The notes under the pieces are model-generated. The model saw nothing but the letters and a program-made list of their open reading frames with translations, had not been told where the DNA came from and did no database searches. DNA of 64,000 nt, taken from NCBI RefSeq assembly GCF_022179185.1, contig NZ_BPQJ01000016.1:1-64000 (forward strand), read 5' to 3'. Positions 1 to 8,910 of the stretch are shown here, in pieces; position 1 is the stretch's first letter, and each line of letters opens with the position of its first letter. Both the position numbers and the translations under genes were made by a program. Source of the DNA: Methylobacterium frigidaeris (GTDB lineage: Bacteria > Pseudomonadota > Alphaproteobacteria > Rhizobiales > Beijerinckiaceae).

Positions 1-1
1 C

Positions 2-91
2 GACGCGCCGTCGATCGTCAAGGTCGTCGAGGCCACGCTCCCGGCGCGCGAGACCGCGGCCGAGCGCGGCGGGCGCCTGCGCCTCGCCTGA
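2..91 (+). CDS. C-terminal 29 residues of an unidentified protein
   Basis: An open frame enters from the left edge and ends at TGA 89-91. The visible tail (ending ERGGRLRLA) is charged and shows no recognisable motif. The frame is inferred from codon use and from its running stop-free to the window edge. It could be the last part of another hopanoid-locus gene, since hpnA follows 183 bp downstream, but nothing in the residues shows that. Confidence 0.4.
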   Translation, partial: DAPSIVKVVEATLPARETAAERGGRLRLA

Positions 92-274
92 GACGTCCGT
101 CCGGACGGGTTCGTCCCGGTGGCAGGATGCTGATGCGCGGGCGGCACGGTCGCCTGCGATCCCTTTGCCCGCGCCTTGCGGGCATGGCGCCGGGCTGGCA
201 GAAGCGGCCCGGCTTCCCGAAGTGAGGTACCACCGGAGATCGGGCCCGCCGCCCGAGCCGCCGAGAAGGAACGC

Positions 275-1321
275 ATGACCGAGGCCCAGCACCGCACCGC
301 GTCCACCCCGTCCGGCACCGCAGTCGAGCCCGGCCCGGTGCTGATCACCGGCGCCAGCGGCTTCCTCGGCCCGGCGCTCGTCGACGTGTTCCGGGCCGCC
401 GGCTTCCCGGTGCGGGTGCTGGTGCGCGCGACGAGCCCGCGCACCAACCTGACCTGGCCCGACGTCGAGATCGTCGAGGGCGACATGCGCGACCCCGAGG
501 CGGCGGCGGCCGGGATGCGCGGCATGCGCTACCTCGTCCACGCCGCGGCGGATTACCGGCTCTGGGCGCCGGACCCGGACGAGATCGTGCGCACCAACCG
601 CGAGGGCACCCGGGCCCTGATGCGGGCGGCGCTCGATGCGGGCGTCGAGCGGGTGGTGTATACGTCGAGCGTCGCCACCATCAAGCCACACGACGACGGC
701 ACGCCCGCCGACGAGACCCGGCCGCTGACGCCCGAGACCGCCATCGGCGCCTACAAGCGCAGCAAGGTGGTGGCCGAGCGCGTGGTCGAGGAGATGGTGG
801 CCCGCGACGGCCTGCCGGCGGTGATCGTCAACCCGTCGACCCCGATCGGCCCGCGCGACGTCAAGCCGACCCCGACCGGGCGGATCATCGTCGAGGCGGC
901 GAACGGCAAGATGCCGGCCTTCGTCGATACGGGCTTGAACCTCGTCCATGTCGACGACGTGGCGAAGGGCCACCTCCTCGCCCTGCACCGGGGCCGCATC
1001 GGCGAGCGCTACATCTTGGGCGGCGAGGACGTGCTCCTCTCGCGCATGCTCGCCGACATCGCCGGCCTCGTCGGGCGGAAGCCCCCGACCGTGCGGCTGC
1101 CCCGGGCGGCGGTCTATCCGGTGGCCTTCGTGTCCGAACTCGCTGCCCGGATCACCGGCAAGGCGCCGCTCGCCACGATCGACGGCATCCGGATGTCGCG
1201 CTACCGGATGTTCTTCTCCGACGCCAAGGCGCGGGCCGAGCTCGGCTACGCGGCCCGGCCCTACCGCGACGGCCTGTCCGACGCCGTCGCCTGGTTCCGT
1301 CAGGCTGGATACATCCGATGA
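275..1321 (+). CDS. hpnA: Hopanoid-associated sugar epimerase/dehydrogenase HpnA
   Basis: Extended short-chain dehydrogenase of 348 residues. A Rossmann motif LITGASGFLGPAL near the N-terminus binds NAD(P), and Y160-x3-K164 (YKRSK) is the catalytic pair of NAD-dependent epimerases. The family accompanies hopanoid genes, and a role in side-chain or sugar modification is inferred from that. ATG 275 is preferred over upstream starts because GAAGGA lies just before it and the family motif then begins at a normal distance. The stop overlaps the start of hpnC (ATGA at 1318-1321), so the two are translationally coupled in the hpnACDE operon. Confidence 0.88.
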   Translation: MTEAQHRTASTPSGTAVEPGPVLITGASGFLGPALVDVFRAAGFPVRVLVRATSPRTNLTWPDVEIVEGDMRDPEAAAAGMRGMRYLVHAAADYRLWAPDPDEIVRTNREGTRALMRAALDAGVERVVYTSSVATIKPHDDGTPADETRPLTPETAIGAYKRSKVVAERVVEEMVARDGLPAVIVNPSTPIGPRDVKPTPTGRIIVEAANGKMPAFVDTGLNLVHVDDVAKGHLLALHRGRIGERYILGGEDVLLSRMLADIAGLVGRKPPTVRLPRAAVYPVAFVSELAARITGKAPLATIDGIRMSRYRMFFSDAKARAELGYAARPYRDGLSDAVAWFRQAGYIR

Positions 1322-2202
1322 AAACCGCCACCGAGGCGCGCTCCGGCAAGGGGCACCGCGACGAGAATTTTCCGGTCGCCTCGCACCTGATCCATCCGCG
1401 CCATCGCGGCCCGATCCTGGACTTCTACTACTTCGTCCGGGCGGGCGACGACGTCGCCGACAATGCCGGCCTCTCGCCGGAGCGGAAGATCGCGCTCCTC
1501 GACGGCCTCGCCGACGCGCTGACCGGCAAGGGCCCCGACGATCCGGAGGCGGCCCCCTTGCGCCGCTCGCTCGCCGAGCGCGGGCTGCCGCCGCGCCACG
1601 CCCTGGAACTGCTCGACGCGTTCCGGATGGACGCGCACAAGTCGCGCTACGAAACCTGGGACGAACTCGCCCATTATTGCCGCTACTCGGCGGTACCGGT
1701 CGGCCGCTTCGTCCTCGACGTCCACGGTGAGGATCCGGGCCGCACCTGGCCGACCTCCGACGCGATCTGCACCGCGCTGCAGGTGATCAACCATCTGCAG
1801 GATTGCGGCAAGGATTTCCGGAGCGTCGACCGGGTCTACCTGCCGCGGGAGACCCTGGAGAAGCACGGTGCCCGCATCGAGGATCTGGGAGCCGAGCGTG
1901 CCACCCCGGCGCTGCGCGCCGTGATCAAGGACCTGGCGCAACGCTGCCTCGACCTCCTCGAGGAAGGTAGGCCCCTGCCCGACCTGATCGACGACACGCG
2001 TCTCGCCATGGAGATCGCGGCGATCCACCGCCTCGCGGTCCTGCTCGCCCGCGGCCTGCTGGTCCGTGATCCGCTGAGCGAGACGGTCCATCACGGCAAG
2101 GCCGCCTTCGCGCTCACCGCTCTCGGCGCCGCCGCCACTGCCCTCGCCCGGCGGCCGTTCCGCCGCCACTTGCATCCGGCCCTGCGGGGAGCCCGCCCGT
2201 GA
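1318..2202 (+). CDS. hpnC: Hydroxysqualene synthase HpnC
   Basis: Trans-isoprenyl diphosphate synthase-fold protein of 294 residues. Two Asp-rich Mg-diphosphate sites are visible: DDVAD at residues 44-48 (after FYYFVRAG) and DCGKD at 162-166 (HLQDCGKDF). In the characterised bacterial pathway HpnC converts presqualene diphosphate, made by HpnD, into hydroxysqualene, which HpnE reduces to squalene. The gene starts inside the hpnA stop (ATGA) and ends inside the hpnD start (GTGA). It is distinguished from HpnD by DCGKD in place of the canonical second DxxxD context and by its position. Confidence 0.92.
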   Translation: MKTATEARSGKGHRDENFPVASHLIHPRHRGPILDFYYFVRAGDDVADNAGLSPERKIALLDGLADALTGKGPDDPEAAPLRRSLAERGLPPRHALELLDAFRMDAHKSRYETWDELAHYCRYSAVPVGRFVLDVHGEDPGRTWPTSDAICTALQVINHLQDCGKDFRSVDRVYLPRETLEKHGARIEDLGAERATPALRAVIKDLAQRCLDLLEEGRPLPDLIDDTRLAMEIAAIHRLAVLLARGLLVRDPLSETVHHGKAAFALTALGAAATALARRPFRRHLHPALRGARP

Positions 2203-3059
2203 CCGCCCTCGCCTCCCAGACCCCGTCCCAAGCCGAGGCGACCGCCGAGGCCCCGGCCCTGCCGGCCGCCGGCTCGTCGTTCTACACCGCGATGCGGCTG
2301 CTGCCGGCCGAGCAGCGCGACGCGATGTACGCGGTCTACGCCTTCTGCCGCGCCGTCGACGACGTTGCCGACGACGGCGGTGCCCGCGAGGTGCGGGCGG
2401 CCGAACTCGACCGCTGGAGGGCCGACATCGACGCCCTCTATGCCGGAAGGCCGGTGCCGCGGACCCAGGCCCTCGTCGGCCCGGTGCGCCAGTTCGGTCT
2501 CCGGCGCGAGGATTTCCAGGCGGTGATCGACGGCATGGCGATGGACGCCGAGGCCGACATCGTCGCCCCCGATTCCGCGACCCTCGACCTCTATTGCGAC
2601 CGGGTGGCGAGCGCCGTCGGCCGGCTCTCGGTGCGGATCTTCGGGCTGCCCGAGGAGCCGGGCATCAAGCTCGCCCACCATCTCGGCCGTGCGCTCCAGC
2701 TCACCAACATCCTGCGCGACATCGACGAGGATGCCGAGCGCGGCCGGCTCTACCTGCCGGCCGAGCCGCTGGCGGCGATCGGGCTGAACCATCCGACCCC
2801 GGCTTCCGCCCTCATCCATCCGCGCCTGGGCGAGGTCTGCGCCCGCCTCGCCGACGAGGCCCAGGGGCACTACGATGCCGCCTGGGCGATCATGAACCGC
2901 GAGCCGCGCCGGGCCACCAAGGCGCCCCGGATCATGGGGGCGGCCTATCACCTGATTCTCGTCGGCCTGCGCAAGCGCGGCTGGGCGGCGCCCCGCGCGC
3001 GGGTGAAGCCCGGCAAGCTCGCGCTGGTCGGCGTCCTCCTGCGTCACGCGATCGTCTGA
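2199..3059 (+). CDS. hpnD: Presqualene diphosphate synthase HpnD
   Basis: Squalene/phytoene synthase family, 286 residues. The first Asp-rich motif is DDVADD at residues 54-59 (FCRAVDDVADD) and the second is DIDED from residue 174 (NILRDIDEDAERGRLYLP). The family condenses two farnesyl diphosphates to presqualene diphosphate. Translation starts at GTG 2199, which overlaps the hpnC stop, and the TGA stop shares its A with the ATG of hpnE. HpnC and HpnD are divergent paralogues, and side-by-side placement is the normal arrangement. Confidence 0.93.
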   Translation: MTALASQTPSQAEATAEAPALPAAGSSFYTAMRLLPAEQRDAMYAVYAFCRAVDDVADDGGAREVRAAELDRWRADIDALYAGRPVPRTQALVGPVRQFGLRREDFQAVIDGMAMDAEADIVAPDSATLDLYCDRVASAVGRLSVRIFGLPEEPGIKLAHHLGRALQLTNILRDIDEDAERGRLYLPAEPLAAIGLNHPTPASALIHPRLGEVCARLADEAQGHYDAAWAIMNREPRRATKAPRIMGAAYHLILVGLRKRGWAAPRARVKPGKLALVGVLLRHAIV

Positions 3060-4357
3060 TGGGTACGGTTCACGTTCTGGGCGCCGGCCTCGCCGGCCTC
3101 TCGGCGGCCCTGCGCCTCGCCAAGGCCGGCCGGCGCGTCGTCGTGCACGAGGCGGCCAAGCAGGCCGGCGGGCGCTGCCGCTCCTACTTCGATCCGGCCC
3201 TCGGGCTGACCATCGACAACGGCAACCACCTGCTGTTGTCGGGCAATCGCGACGCCCTCGACTTCCTGAAGCTGGCCGGCGCGCCCGAGGGCGTGCTCGC
3301 CGGGCCGGACGAGGCCGCCTTCGCCTTCGCCGACATCGCCACCGGCGAGCGCTGGACCCTGCGCCCCAATGCCGGCCGCCTGCCCTGGTGGGTGCTCGAT
3401 GCCCGCCGCCGGGTGCCGGGCAGCCGCGCCCGCGACTACCTCGCGCCGCTCGGCATCTTCCGCGGCGCGACGAAGTCCGCGACGATCGGCGAGAGCATGG
3501 CCTGCGAGGGGCTGCTATGGGATCGCCTCTGGCGCCCGGTGCTGCTCGCCGCCCTCAACACCGAGCCGCAGGAGAGCGATGCGGGCCTTGCCGCCACGAT
3601 CCTGCGCGAGACGCTGGGTGCCGGCGGCCGGGCCTGCCGGCCCCTCGTCGCGGTGGAGGGCCTGTCGGCGGCCTTCGTCGATCCGGCCCTGACGGCTCTG
3701 GCGGCAGCCGGCGCCGAGATGCGCTTCGGCCGGCGCCTGCGGGGGCTCGGAATCGGGGACGGACGCCTGACCCGGCTCGACTTCTCGGACGGCGCGGAAG
3801 AGCTCGGCGCCGACGACGCGGCGGTGCTGGCCCTGCCCGCATGGGTCGCCGCCGACCTGATGCCGGGCTTGAGCGTGCCGCAGAGCCACCGCTCGATCGT
3901 TAACGCGCATTTCGCGCTGGCTCCGAAGCCGGGCGCGCCGCTGCTCCTCGGCGTCGTCGGCGGCGTCACCGAATGGCTGTTCTCCTATCCCGACCGGCTC
4001 TCGGTGACGATCAGCGGCGCTGACCGCCTGCTCGACGTGCCGCGCGAAGAGCTCGCCCGCACGATCTGGGACGAGGTCTCGCGGCTCTCGGGCTTCTCCG
4101 GCGAGCCGCTGCCGCGCTGGCAGATCGTCAAGGAGAAGCGCGCCACCTTCGCGGCGACGCCCGCCGAGGCGGCGCGACGGCCCGGTGCGCGCACGCACAT
4201 CGCCAATCTGGCCTTGGCGGGAGATTGGACCGCGACCGGGCTGCCCTCGACCATCGAGGGGGCGATCCGGTCCGGGGCGACGGCAGCGCAGGTCCTGGCT
4301 GGTGTTGGCACCGGTGCGAGCACCGGCGGCAACGCTGCGTTGCGCGGAGCCGCTTGA
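3059..4357 (+). CDS. hpnE: Hydroxysqualene dehydroxylase HpnE (FAD-dependent amine oxidase family)
   Basis: FAD-dependent enzyme of 432 residues. The N-terminal dinucleotide-binding motif is GAGLAGLSAALRLAKAGRR, followed by the GGR segment (AKQAGGRCRS) that contacts FAD. A C-terminal FAD motif reads LALAGDWTATGLPSTIEGA. HpnE removes the hydroxyl group of hydroxysqualene to give squalene, the substrate of Shc. ATG 3059 overlaps the hpnD stop (TGATG). An upstream in-frame extension exists but would lie entirely inside hpnD, so it was rejected. Confidence 0.92.
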   Translation: MGTVHVLGAGLAGLSAALRLAKAGRRVVVHEAAKQAGGRCRSYFDPALGLTIDNGNHLLLSGNRDALDFLKLAGAPEGVLAGPDEAAFAFADIATGERWTLRPNAGRLPWWVLDARRRVPGSRARDYLAPLGIFRGATKSATIGESMACEGLLWDRLWRPVLLAALNTEPQESDAGLAATILRETLGAGGRACRPLVAVEGLSAAFVDPALTALAAAGAEMRFGRRLRGLGIGDGRLTRLDFSDGAEELGADDAAVLALPAWVAADLMPGLSVPQSHRSIVNAHFALAPKPGAPLLLGVVGGVTEWLFSYPDRLSVTISGADRLLDVPREELARTIWDEVSRLSGFSGEPLPRWQIVKEKRATFAATPAEAARRPGARTHIANLALAGDWTATGLPSTIEGAIRSGATAAQVLAGVGTGASTGGNAALRGAA

Positions 4358-4434
4358 CGCCGGGGTCCGGTTTCGGGAACAGCGTGGGCGTGCGCGGCGT
4401 TTTGTGCGCTGCAAAAATCAATCGGGATGGCATC

Positions 4435-6474
4435 ATGGGCGGCGGGGCGGAGCCGCCCTCGCTCGAGGAAGGCAGAGATACCGTGGGCAAGGTCGAGACG
4501 CTGCAACGCAAGAGCACGCAGGACATCACCCTCGACGAGGTCGAGCGGCGGGTGTCGGCCGCGTCCCGGGCGCTGACGCAACTGGCACATGCCGACGGGC
4601 ACTGGTGCTTCGAGCTGGAGGCGGACGCCACCATCCCGTCCGAGTACATCCTCTACCACCACTTCCGTGCTTCGGTGCCGCCGCGGGAGCTGGAAGAGAA
4701 GATCGCCGTCTACCTGCGCCGGACGCAGAGCGCGCTGCACAATGGCTGGGCGCTCGTCCACGAGGGCCCCCTCGACATGAGCGCGAGCGTCAAGGCGTAC
4801 TTCGCCCTGAAGATGATCGGCGATCCGATCGACGCGCCGCATATGCGCCGGGCCCGGGAGGCGATCCTGCAGCGGGGCGGCGCGGCCCATGCCAACGTCT
4901 TCACCCGCACCCTGCTCGCCCTCTACGGCGAGGTGCCGTGGAGCGCCGTGCCGGTCATGCCGGTCGAGGTGATGCTGCTGCCGCGGTGGTTCCCGTTCCA
5001 CCTCGACAAGGTCTCGTACTGGGCCCGCACCGTGATGGTGCCTCTCTTCATCCTGCAGATGAAGAAGCCCCGGGCCAAGAACCCCCGTGGCGTCGGCGTG
5101 CGCGAGCTGTTCACCCAGGATCCGGAGCGGATCCGGCGCTGGCCCTCCGGCGCGCAGGAATCCTCGCCCTGGCGCCCGGTCTTCGCGGTCATCGACGACA
5201 TCCTGCGGGTGGTCGAGCCCCTGTTCCCGGCCGGGCCTCGCGCCAAGGCGGTCGACAAGGCGGTGGCCTTCGTCAGCGAGCGGCTGAACGGCGAGGACGG
5301 CTTGGGCGCCATCTTCCCGGCCATCGCCAACTCGGTGCTGATGTACGAGGCGCTCGGCTACCCGGAGGACCACCCCCTGGTGGTCACGGCGCGCTCGGCG
5401 GTGGAGAAGCTCGTCACCGTCAAGGAGCACGAGGCCTACGTCCAGCCCTGCCTCTCCCCGGTCTGGGACACGGCGCTCGCCGCCCACGCCTTGATGGAGG
5501 CCGGCGGGCAGGAGAACGAGCGCCAGGCCCGCGCCGCCCTCGAATGGCTCAAGCCCCTTCAGGTCCTCGACATCAAGGGCGACTGGGCGGCCCGCAAGCC
5601 GGACGTGCGCCCGGGCGGATGGGCGTTCCAGTATGCCAACCCGCACTATCCCGACCTCGACGACACCGCCGTGGTGGCGATGGCGATGGACCGGGCGCAG
5701 ACCCGCCTCGGCCCCGGCGAGGGCGGCTCGGACTACACCCAGTCGATCGCCCGGGCACGCGAATGGATCGAGGGCCTGCAGAGCCGCGACGGCGGGTTCG
5801 CGGCGTTCGACGCCGACAACACCTATCACTACCTGAACTACATCCCGTTCTCCGACCACGGCGCCCTGCTCGACCCGCCGACCGCCGACGTCACCGCCCG
5901 CTGCATCTCGATGCTCGCCCAGCTCGGCGAGACCAGGGAGACGAGCCCCGTCCTCGCCCGGGCCGTCGACTACCTCCTGGCCGACCAGGAGGAGGATGGC
6001 AGCTGGTACGGCCGCTGGGGCATGAACTACATCTACGGCACGTGGTCGGCGCTCTGCGCGCTGAATGCCGCCGGCCAGGATCCGGCCTCCGCGCCGATGC
6101 GCAAGGCGGTGGAGTGGCTGGTCTCGATCCAGAACCCGGACGGCGGCTGGGGCGAGGACGCGGCGAGCTACAAGCTCGAGTATCGCGGCTACGAGCGGGC
6201 GGCGAGCACCGCCTCGCAGACGGCCTGGGCGCTGATCGCCCTGATGGCGGCGGGCGAGGCCGACCACCCGGCGGTGGCCCGCGGCGTCAACTACCTCGCC
6301 CGCACGCAAGGGCAGGACGGGCTGTGGGGCGAGGAGTTCTACACCGGCACCGGCTTCCCGCGGGTGTTCTACCTGCGCTATCACGGCTACGCGAAGTTCT
6401 TCCCGCTCTGGGCGCTGGCGCGCTACCGCAATCTCCAGCGGGGCAACAGCCGCCGGGTGGCGGTGGGGATGTAG
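4435..6474 (+). CDS. shc: Squalene-hopene cyclase
   Basis: Class II triterpene cyclase of 679 residues, near the family's usual 630-720. The protonating motif DLDDT begins at residue 407 (YPDLDDTAVV). Several QW repeats are seen toward the C-terminus, such as QSRDGGFAAFDADN, QEEDGSWYGRWG, QNPDGGWGED and QGQDGLWGEEFYTG. It is a monotopic membrane enzyme that cyclises squalene to hopene and hopanol. ATG 4435 lies 77 bp after hpnE; GTG 4483 (MGKVETLQR) is an alternative start. The gap suggests readthrough from the hpn operon or a weak extra promoter. Confidence 0.95.
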   Translation: MGGGAEPPSLEEGRDTVGKVETLQRKSTQDITLDEVERRVSAASRALTQLAHADGHWCFELEADATIPSEYILYHHFRASVPPRELEEKIAVYLRRTQSALHNGWALVHEGPLDMSASVKAYFALKMIGDPIDAPHMRRAREAILQRGGAAHANVFTRTLLALYGEVPWSAVPVMPVEVMLLPRWFPFHLDKVSYWARTVMVPLFILQMKKPRAKNPRGVGVRELFTQDPERIRRWPSGAQESSPWRPVFAVIDDILRVVEPLFPAGPRAKAVDKAVAFVSERLNGEDGLGAIFPAIANSVLMYEALGYPEDHPLVVTARSAVEKLVTVKEHEAYVQPCLSPVWDTALAAHALMEAGGQENERQARAALEWLKPLQVLDIKGDWAARKPDVRPGGWAFQYANPHYPDLDDTAVVAMAMDRAQTRLGPGEGGSDYTQSIARAREWIEGLQSRDGGFAAFDADNTYHYLNYIPFSDHGALLDPPTADVTARCISMLAQLGETRETSPVLARAVDYLLADQEEDGSWYGRWGMNYIYGTWSALCALNAAGQDPASAPMRKAVEWLVSIQNPDGGWGEDAASYKLEYRGYERAASTASQTAWALIALMAAGEADHPAVARGVNYLARTQGQDGLWGEEFYTGTGFPRVFYLRYHGYAKFFPLWALARYRNLQRGNSRRVAVGM

Positions 6475-6560
6475 CGAGGAGCGGTCGGGCCCGCGGCGCA
6501 ACCGCGCCCGCCCGGAACGACCGCCCGGGCTCGGGCATTCCTCGGGCCGGGAGCCGCGCG

Positions 6561-7592
6561 ATGACCCTGTACAGTTACCACATCTCCCACGAGCAGTGCC
6601 CGCCCCGGGCCCTGCTCGCGCTGGCCCAGCGGGCCGAGCAGGCCGGTTTCGACGGGGCCTTCTCCTCCGACCACCTTCAGCCCTGGTCGCCGAGCCAGGG
6701 CGAGTCCGGCTTCGCCTGGGCCTGGCTCGGCGCCGCCCTGCAGGCGACCGAGCGGCTGACCTTCGGCATCATCTCGGTCCCGGGGGGCTGGCGCTACCAC
6801 CCGGTGGTGCTGGCCCAGGCCGTGGCGACCCTCGGACAGATGTTTCCGGGCCGGGTGCCGTGGGTGGCGCTCGGCAGCGGCCAGGCGATGAACGAGCGCG
6901 CCACCGGCGGCGCCTGGCCCGACAAGGCCGAGCGCAACGCCCGCCTGCGCGAGGGCGCCGAGATCATGCGGGCGCTCCTCGCCGGCGAGACCGTGACCCA
7001 GCGCGGGCGCCTGACGGCGGTGGACGCCAAGGTGTGGTCGCTGCCCGAGACCCCGACCCGTCTGGTGGGGGCGGCCACCAGCGTCGAGACCGCCGCCTGG
7101 CTCGGCACCTGGGCCGACGGGCTCCTCACCGTCGGGACGAGCCCCGAGGCCTTGGGGCCGATCGTCGACGCCTTCCGGGAGGGCGGCGGCGCCGACAAGC
7201 CGGTCTTCCTCAAGATGGATCTCAGCTACGCCCCCGATCCGGCCGAGGCTCTGCACCAGGCCCATGCCGAGTGGCGCTTCAATGCGCTACCGGCCTCGGT
7301 TGCCTGGGAACTGCCCCGCCCGGCCGATTTCGAGGCCGCCGCCCGCTACCTGCGGCCCGAGGACATGCACGAGGCGGTCCTGATCTCCCACGACCTGCCG
7401 GCGCTGACCGAGCGCATCGCCGCCTGCGCGGCGCTCGGCTTCGACAGCATCGACCTGCACCAGGTCGGCGGCAACCAGGCGGCGTTCATCGACGCCTTCG
7501 GCGAGCGGGTGCTGCCGACGCTCCACGGCCGCAAGGCCCCGGTGATCGAGTTCGATCCGTTCGGGCGCAAGCCTGCGGCGCGGGCCGGCTAG
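6561..7592 (+). CDS. Luciferase-like (LLM class) flavin oxidoreductase
   Basis: A 343-residue bacterial luciferase-like monooxygenase. It begins MTLYSYHISHEQ, with GAFSSDHLQPWSPSQG as the flavin-site region and VALGSGQAMNERATG in the middle. The layout resembles the family annotated as 'probable non-F420 flavinoid oxidoreductase'. The substrate cannot be told from sequence. It lies 86 bp after shc on the same strand and ends at a strong hairpin, so it may be the last cistron of the hopanoid transcript, though nothing ties it to hopanoid chemistry. Confidence 0.75.
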   Translation: MTLYSYHISHEQCPPRALLALAQRAEQAGFDGAFSSDHLQPWSPSQGESGFAWAWLGAALQATERLTFGIISVPGGWRYHPVVLAQAVATLGQMFPGRVPWVALGSGQAMNERATGGAWPDKAERNARLREGAEIMRALLAGETVTQRGRLTAVDAKVWSLPETPTRLVGAATSVETAAWLGTWADGLLTVGTSPEALGPIVDAFREGGGADKPVFLKMDLSYAPDPAEALHQAHAEWRFNALPASVAWELPRPADFEAAARYLRPEDMHEAVLISHDLPALTERIAACAALGFDSIDLHQVGGNQAAFIDAFGERVLPTLHGRKAPVIEFDPFGRKPAARAG

Positions 7593-7613
7593 ACCGCCCG
7601 GATCCTGAACGCA

Positions 7614-7647
7614 GAAAGGCGCCCGACCGGCCGGTCGGGCGCCTTTC
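7614..7647. terminator. Perfect 34-bp palindrome, bidirectional terminator
   Basis: The half-site GAAAGGCGCCCGACCGG is followed directly by its exact reverse complement. Reading rightward the stem ends in CCTTTC, and the same holds on the other strand. It lies between the convergent stops of the LLM gene (7592) and the small secreted protein gene (7665). It lacks a long U-tract, which is common in high-GC genomes. Confidence 0.75.
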
Positions 7648-7664
7648 GTCGAATACGATCCGGA

Positions 7665-7973
7665 TCAATAACCGTAATAGAAGCGGCGTGGGCCGTAATA
7701 CGGGCGCCGCCAGTACGGCCGCGGGCCGTAATAATAGGGGCGCGGTCCGTAGAACGGCCGCGGTCCGTAGAACGGGCGGCAATAGCCGAAGCGGTTCGGG
7801 AAGAAGCCCGGGCCGCAGCCGCCGGCCACCTTCGTCACGCCCGTCTCCGACGCGAGCGTGCCCGCCGTGCCGAGGCCGATCGGGGCGGCCTGTACGGTCG
7901 ACGCAAGACCCAAGCTACCGATCAAGCCGCCCGCGACGAGGGCGGCCATCCCGAGCACCTTGACGTGCATCAT
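7665..7973 (-). CDS. Small secreted Gly/Tyr/Pro/Arg-rich protein (GCG_CRPN type)
   Basis: Protein of 102 residues. It has a signal peptide (hydrophobic LGMAALVAGGLIGSLGLA, cleavage likely after VQAA) and a central GGCGPGFFPNRFGYCRP segment with two cysteines. The C-terminal third is built from repeats of the type YGPRP(F/Y) ending in FYYGY. Such 'GCG...CRPN' prefixed repeat proteins are frequent in Methylobacterium and relatives; their function is unknown. The first of two adjacent ATG codons is taken as the start. It is likely exported and surface-associated. Confidence 0.8.
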   Translation of the reverse strand: MMHVKVLGMAALVAGGLIGSLGLASTVQAAPIGLGTAGTLASETGVTKVAGGCGPGFFPNRFGYCRPFYGPRPFYGPRPYYYGPRPYWRRPYYGPRRFYYGY

Positions 7974-8097
7974 CGTGGGATCTCTCCTTGGGAGTGAGGG
8001 GCGGCCGCGAGGACCGCCCTGCCCCGCAAGGAAAGAACTAACGACCTGAATGCACGATGAGCGCGCCTGTCGGCTCCCGCTCAGCTCGGGATGCGTC

Positions 8098-8580
8098 TCA
8101 GCGGCGCTTGGACTTCCCCGGCGCCGGCCCAGAGACCACCGGGTCGGCCGCGGCCCGCATGGCCGCGCCGCGGCCGCGCCGGCTCTGGCCGAGGCCGGAG
8201 CTCTTGGCGAGCTCGGAGCGCTGGGCGGCGTAGTTGGCGGCGACCATCGGGTAGTCCGGCGGCAGGCCCCACTTCTGGCGGTAGGCTTCCGGGGTGAGCC
8301 CGCGCCCGGCCAGGTGACGCTTGAGCGTCTTGTACGGCTTGCCGTCCTCAAGGCTGATGATGTGGTCGGGGGTGACGGTCCGGCGGATCGGCACCGGCGG
8401 CGCCACCCTCTCGGGCTCCGGCGCCGGTGCCGCGCCGAGCTGGCTCAGCGACGTGTGGACCGCCGCGATCAGTCCAGGGACGTCCGCTGCCGGAACGGAG
8501 TTGTTCGCCACATAAGCCGACACGACGTCGGCGGCGAGCTCGATCAGGTCGAGCGACCGGGTGGGGTCATCGTTGGTCAT
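8098..8580 (-). CDS. mucR: MucR/Ros-family transcriptional regulator lacking zinc ligands
   Basis: A 160-residue Ros/MucR regulator. The conserved core ISLEDGKPYKTLKRHL, then GLTPEAYRQKWGLPPDYP, is clear at residues 75-115. The cysteines that normally coordinate zinc just before and within this core are absent (Ser and Asp instead), and the second zinc-binding His is Gly. This resembles the zinc-independent Ml-type homologues described in Mesorhizobium. MucR proteins are H-NS-like regulators of surface polysaccharide, motility and stress genes and usually repress themselves. An Ala/Arg-rich tail ends in GKSKRR. Confidence 0.85.
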   Translation of the reverse strand: MTNDDPTRSLDLIELAADVVSAYVANNSVPAADVPGLIAAVHTSLSQLGAAPAPEPERVAPPVPIRRTVTPDHIISLEDGKPYKTLKRHLAGRGLTPEAYRQKWGLPPDYPMVAANYAAQRSELAKSSGLGQSRRGRGAAMRAAADPVVSGPAPGKSKRR

Positions 8581-8910
8581 GGCGCACCAGATCGAAATGA
8601 CTGGCTCAAGAGGGCACGTGTTGTCGGGGGCGTCAACCACAGGTGATATGCGTAACAACAGAATTCGTCAGTCTCGATACGAAATAGAAAAAGTATCGCA
8701 CGCGATTGGCCGGCTGGCTCCGCATCGCGCCGGAGGCGGTTCGGCCCGGGCGGCGCCGGGGCCACACCCGCCGGGATATCGTGCTAGCCCGTTGGTCCTG
8801 ACGGTTTTTTCACGAACGGCGGTTTCCCCTCGGTGGGGAAATGCCCTAGCTGTTGCTGCATTGCGCCATCCGGCGCCCCGTTCCTGTCAGCACGATCCGC
8901 AAGACATCCC
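8581..8910. other. Divergent intergenic region between mucR and the L,D-transpeptidase gene
   Basis: No credible gene is present in these 330 bp. Positions 8640-8710 are clearly more AT-rich than the rest of the window (for example AGAAAAAGTATCG), which fits a control region; MucR-type proteins prefer AT-rich, degenerate sites, so autoregulation here is plausible. No clean -35/-10 pair could be assigned on either strand. Confidence 0.4.

Noticed and set aside
3985..6501. Long minus-strand frame opposite hpnE and shc
   Set aside because: Composition is typical of antisense shadow (Arg/His/Val/Ala-rich), while shc on the plus strand has clear catalytic motifs.
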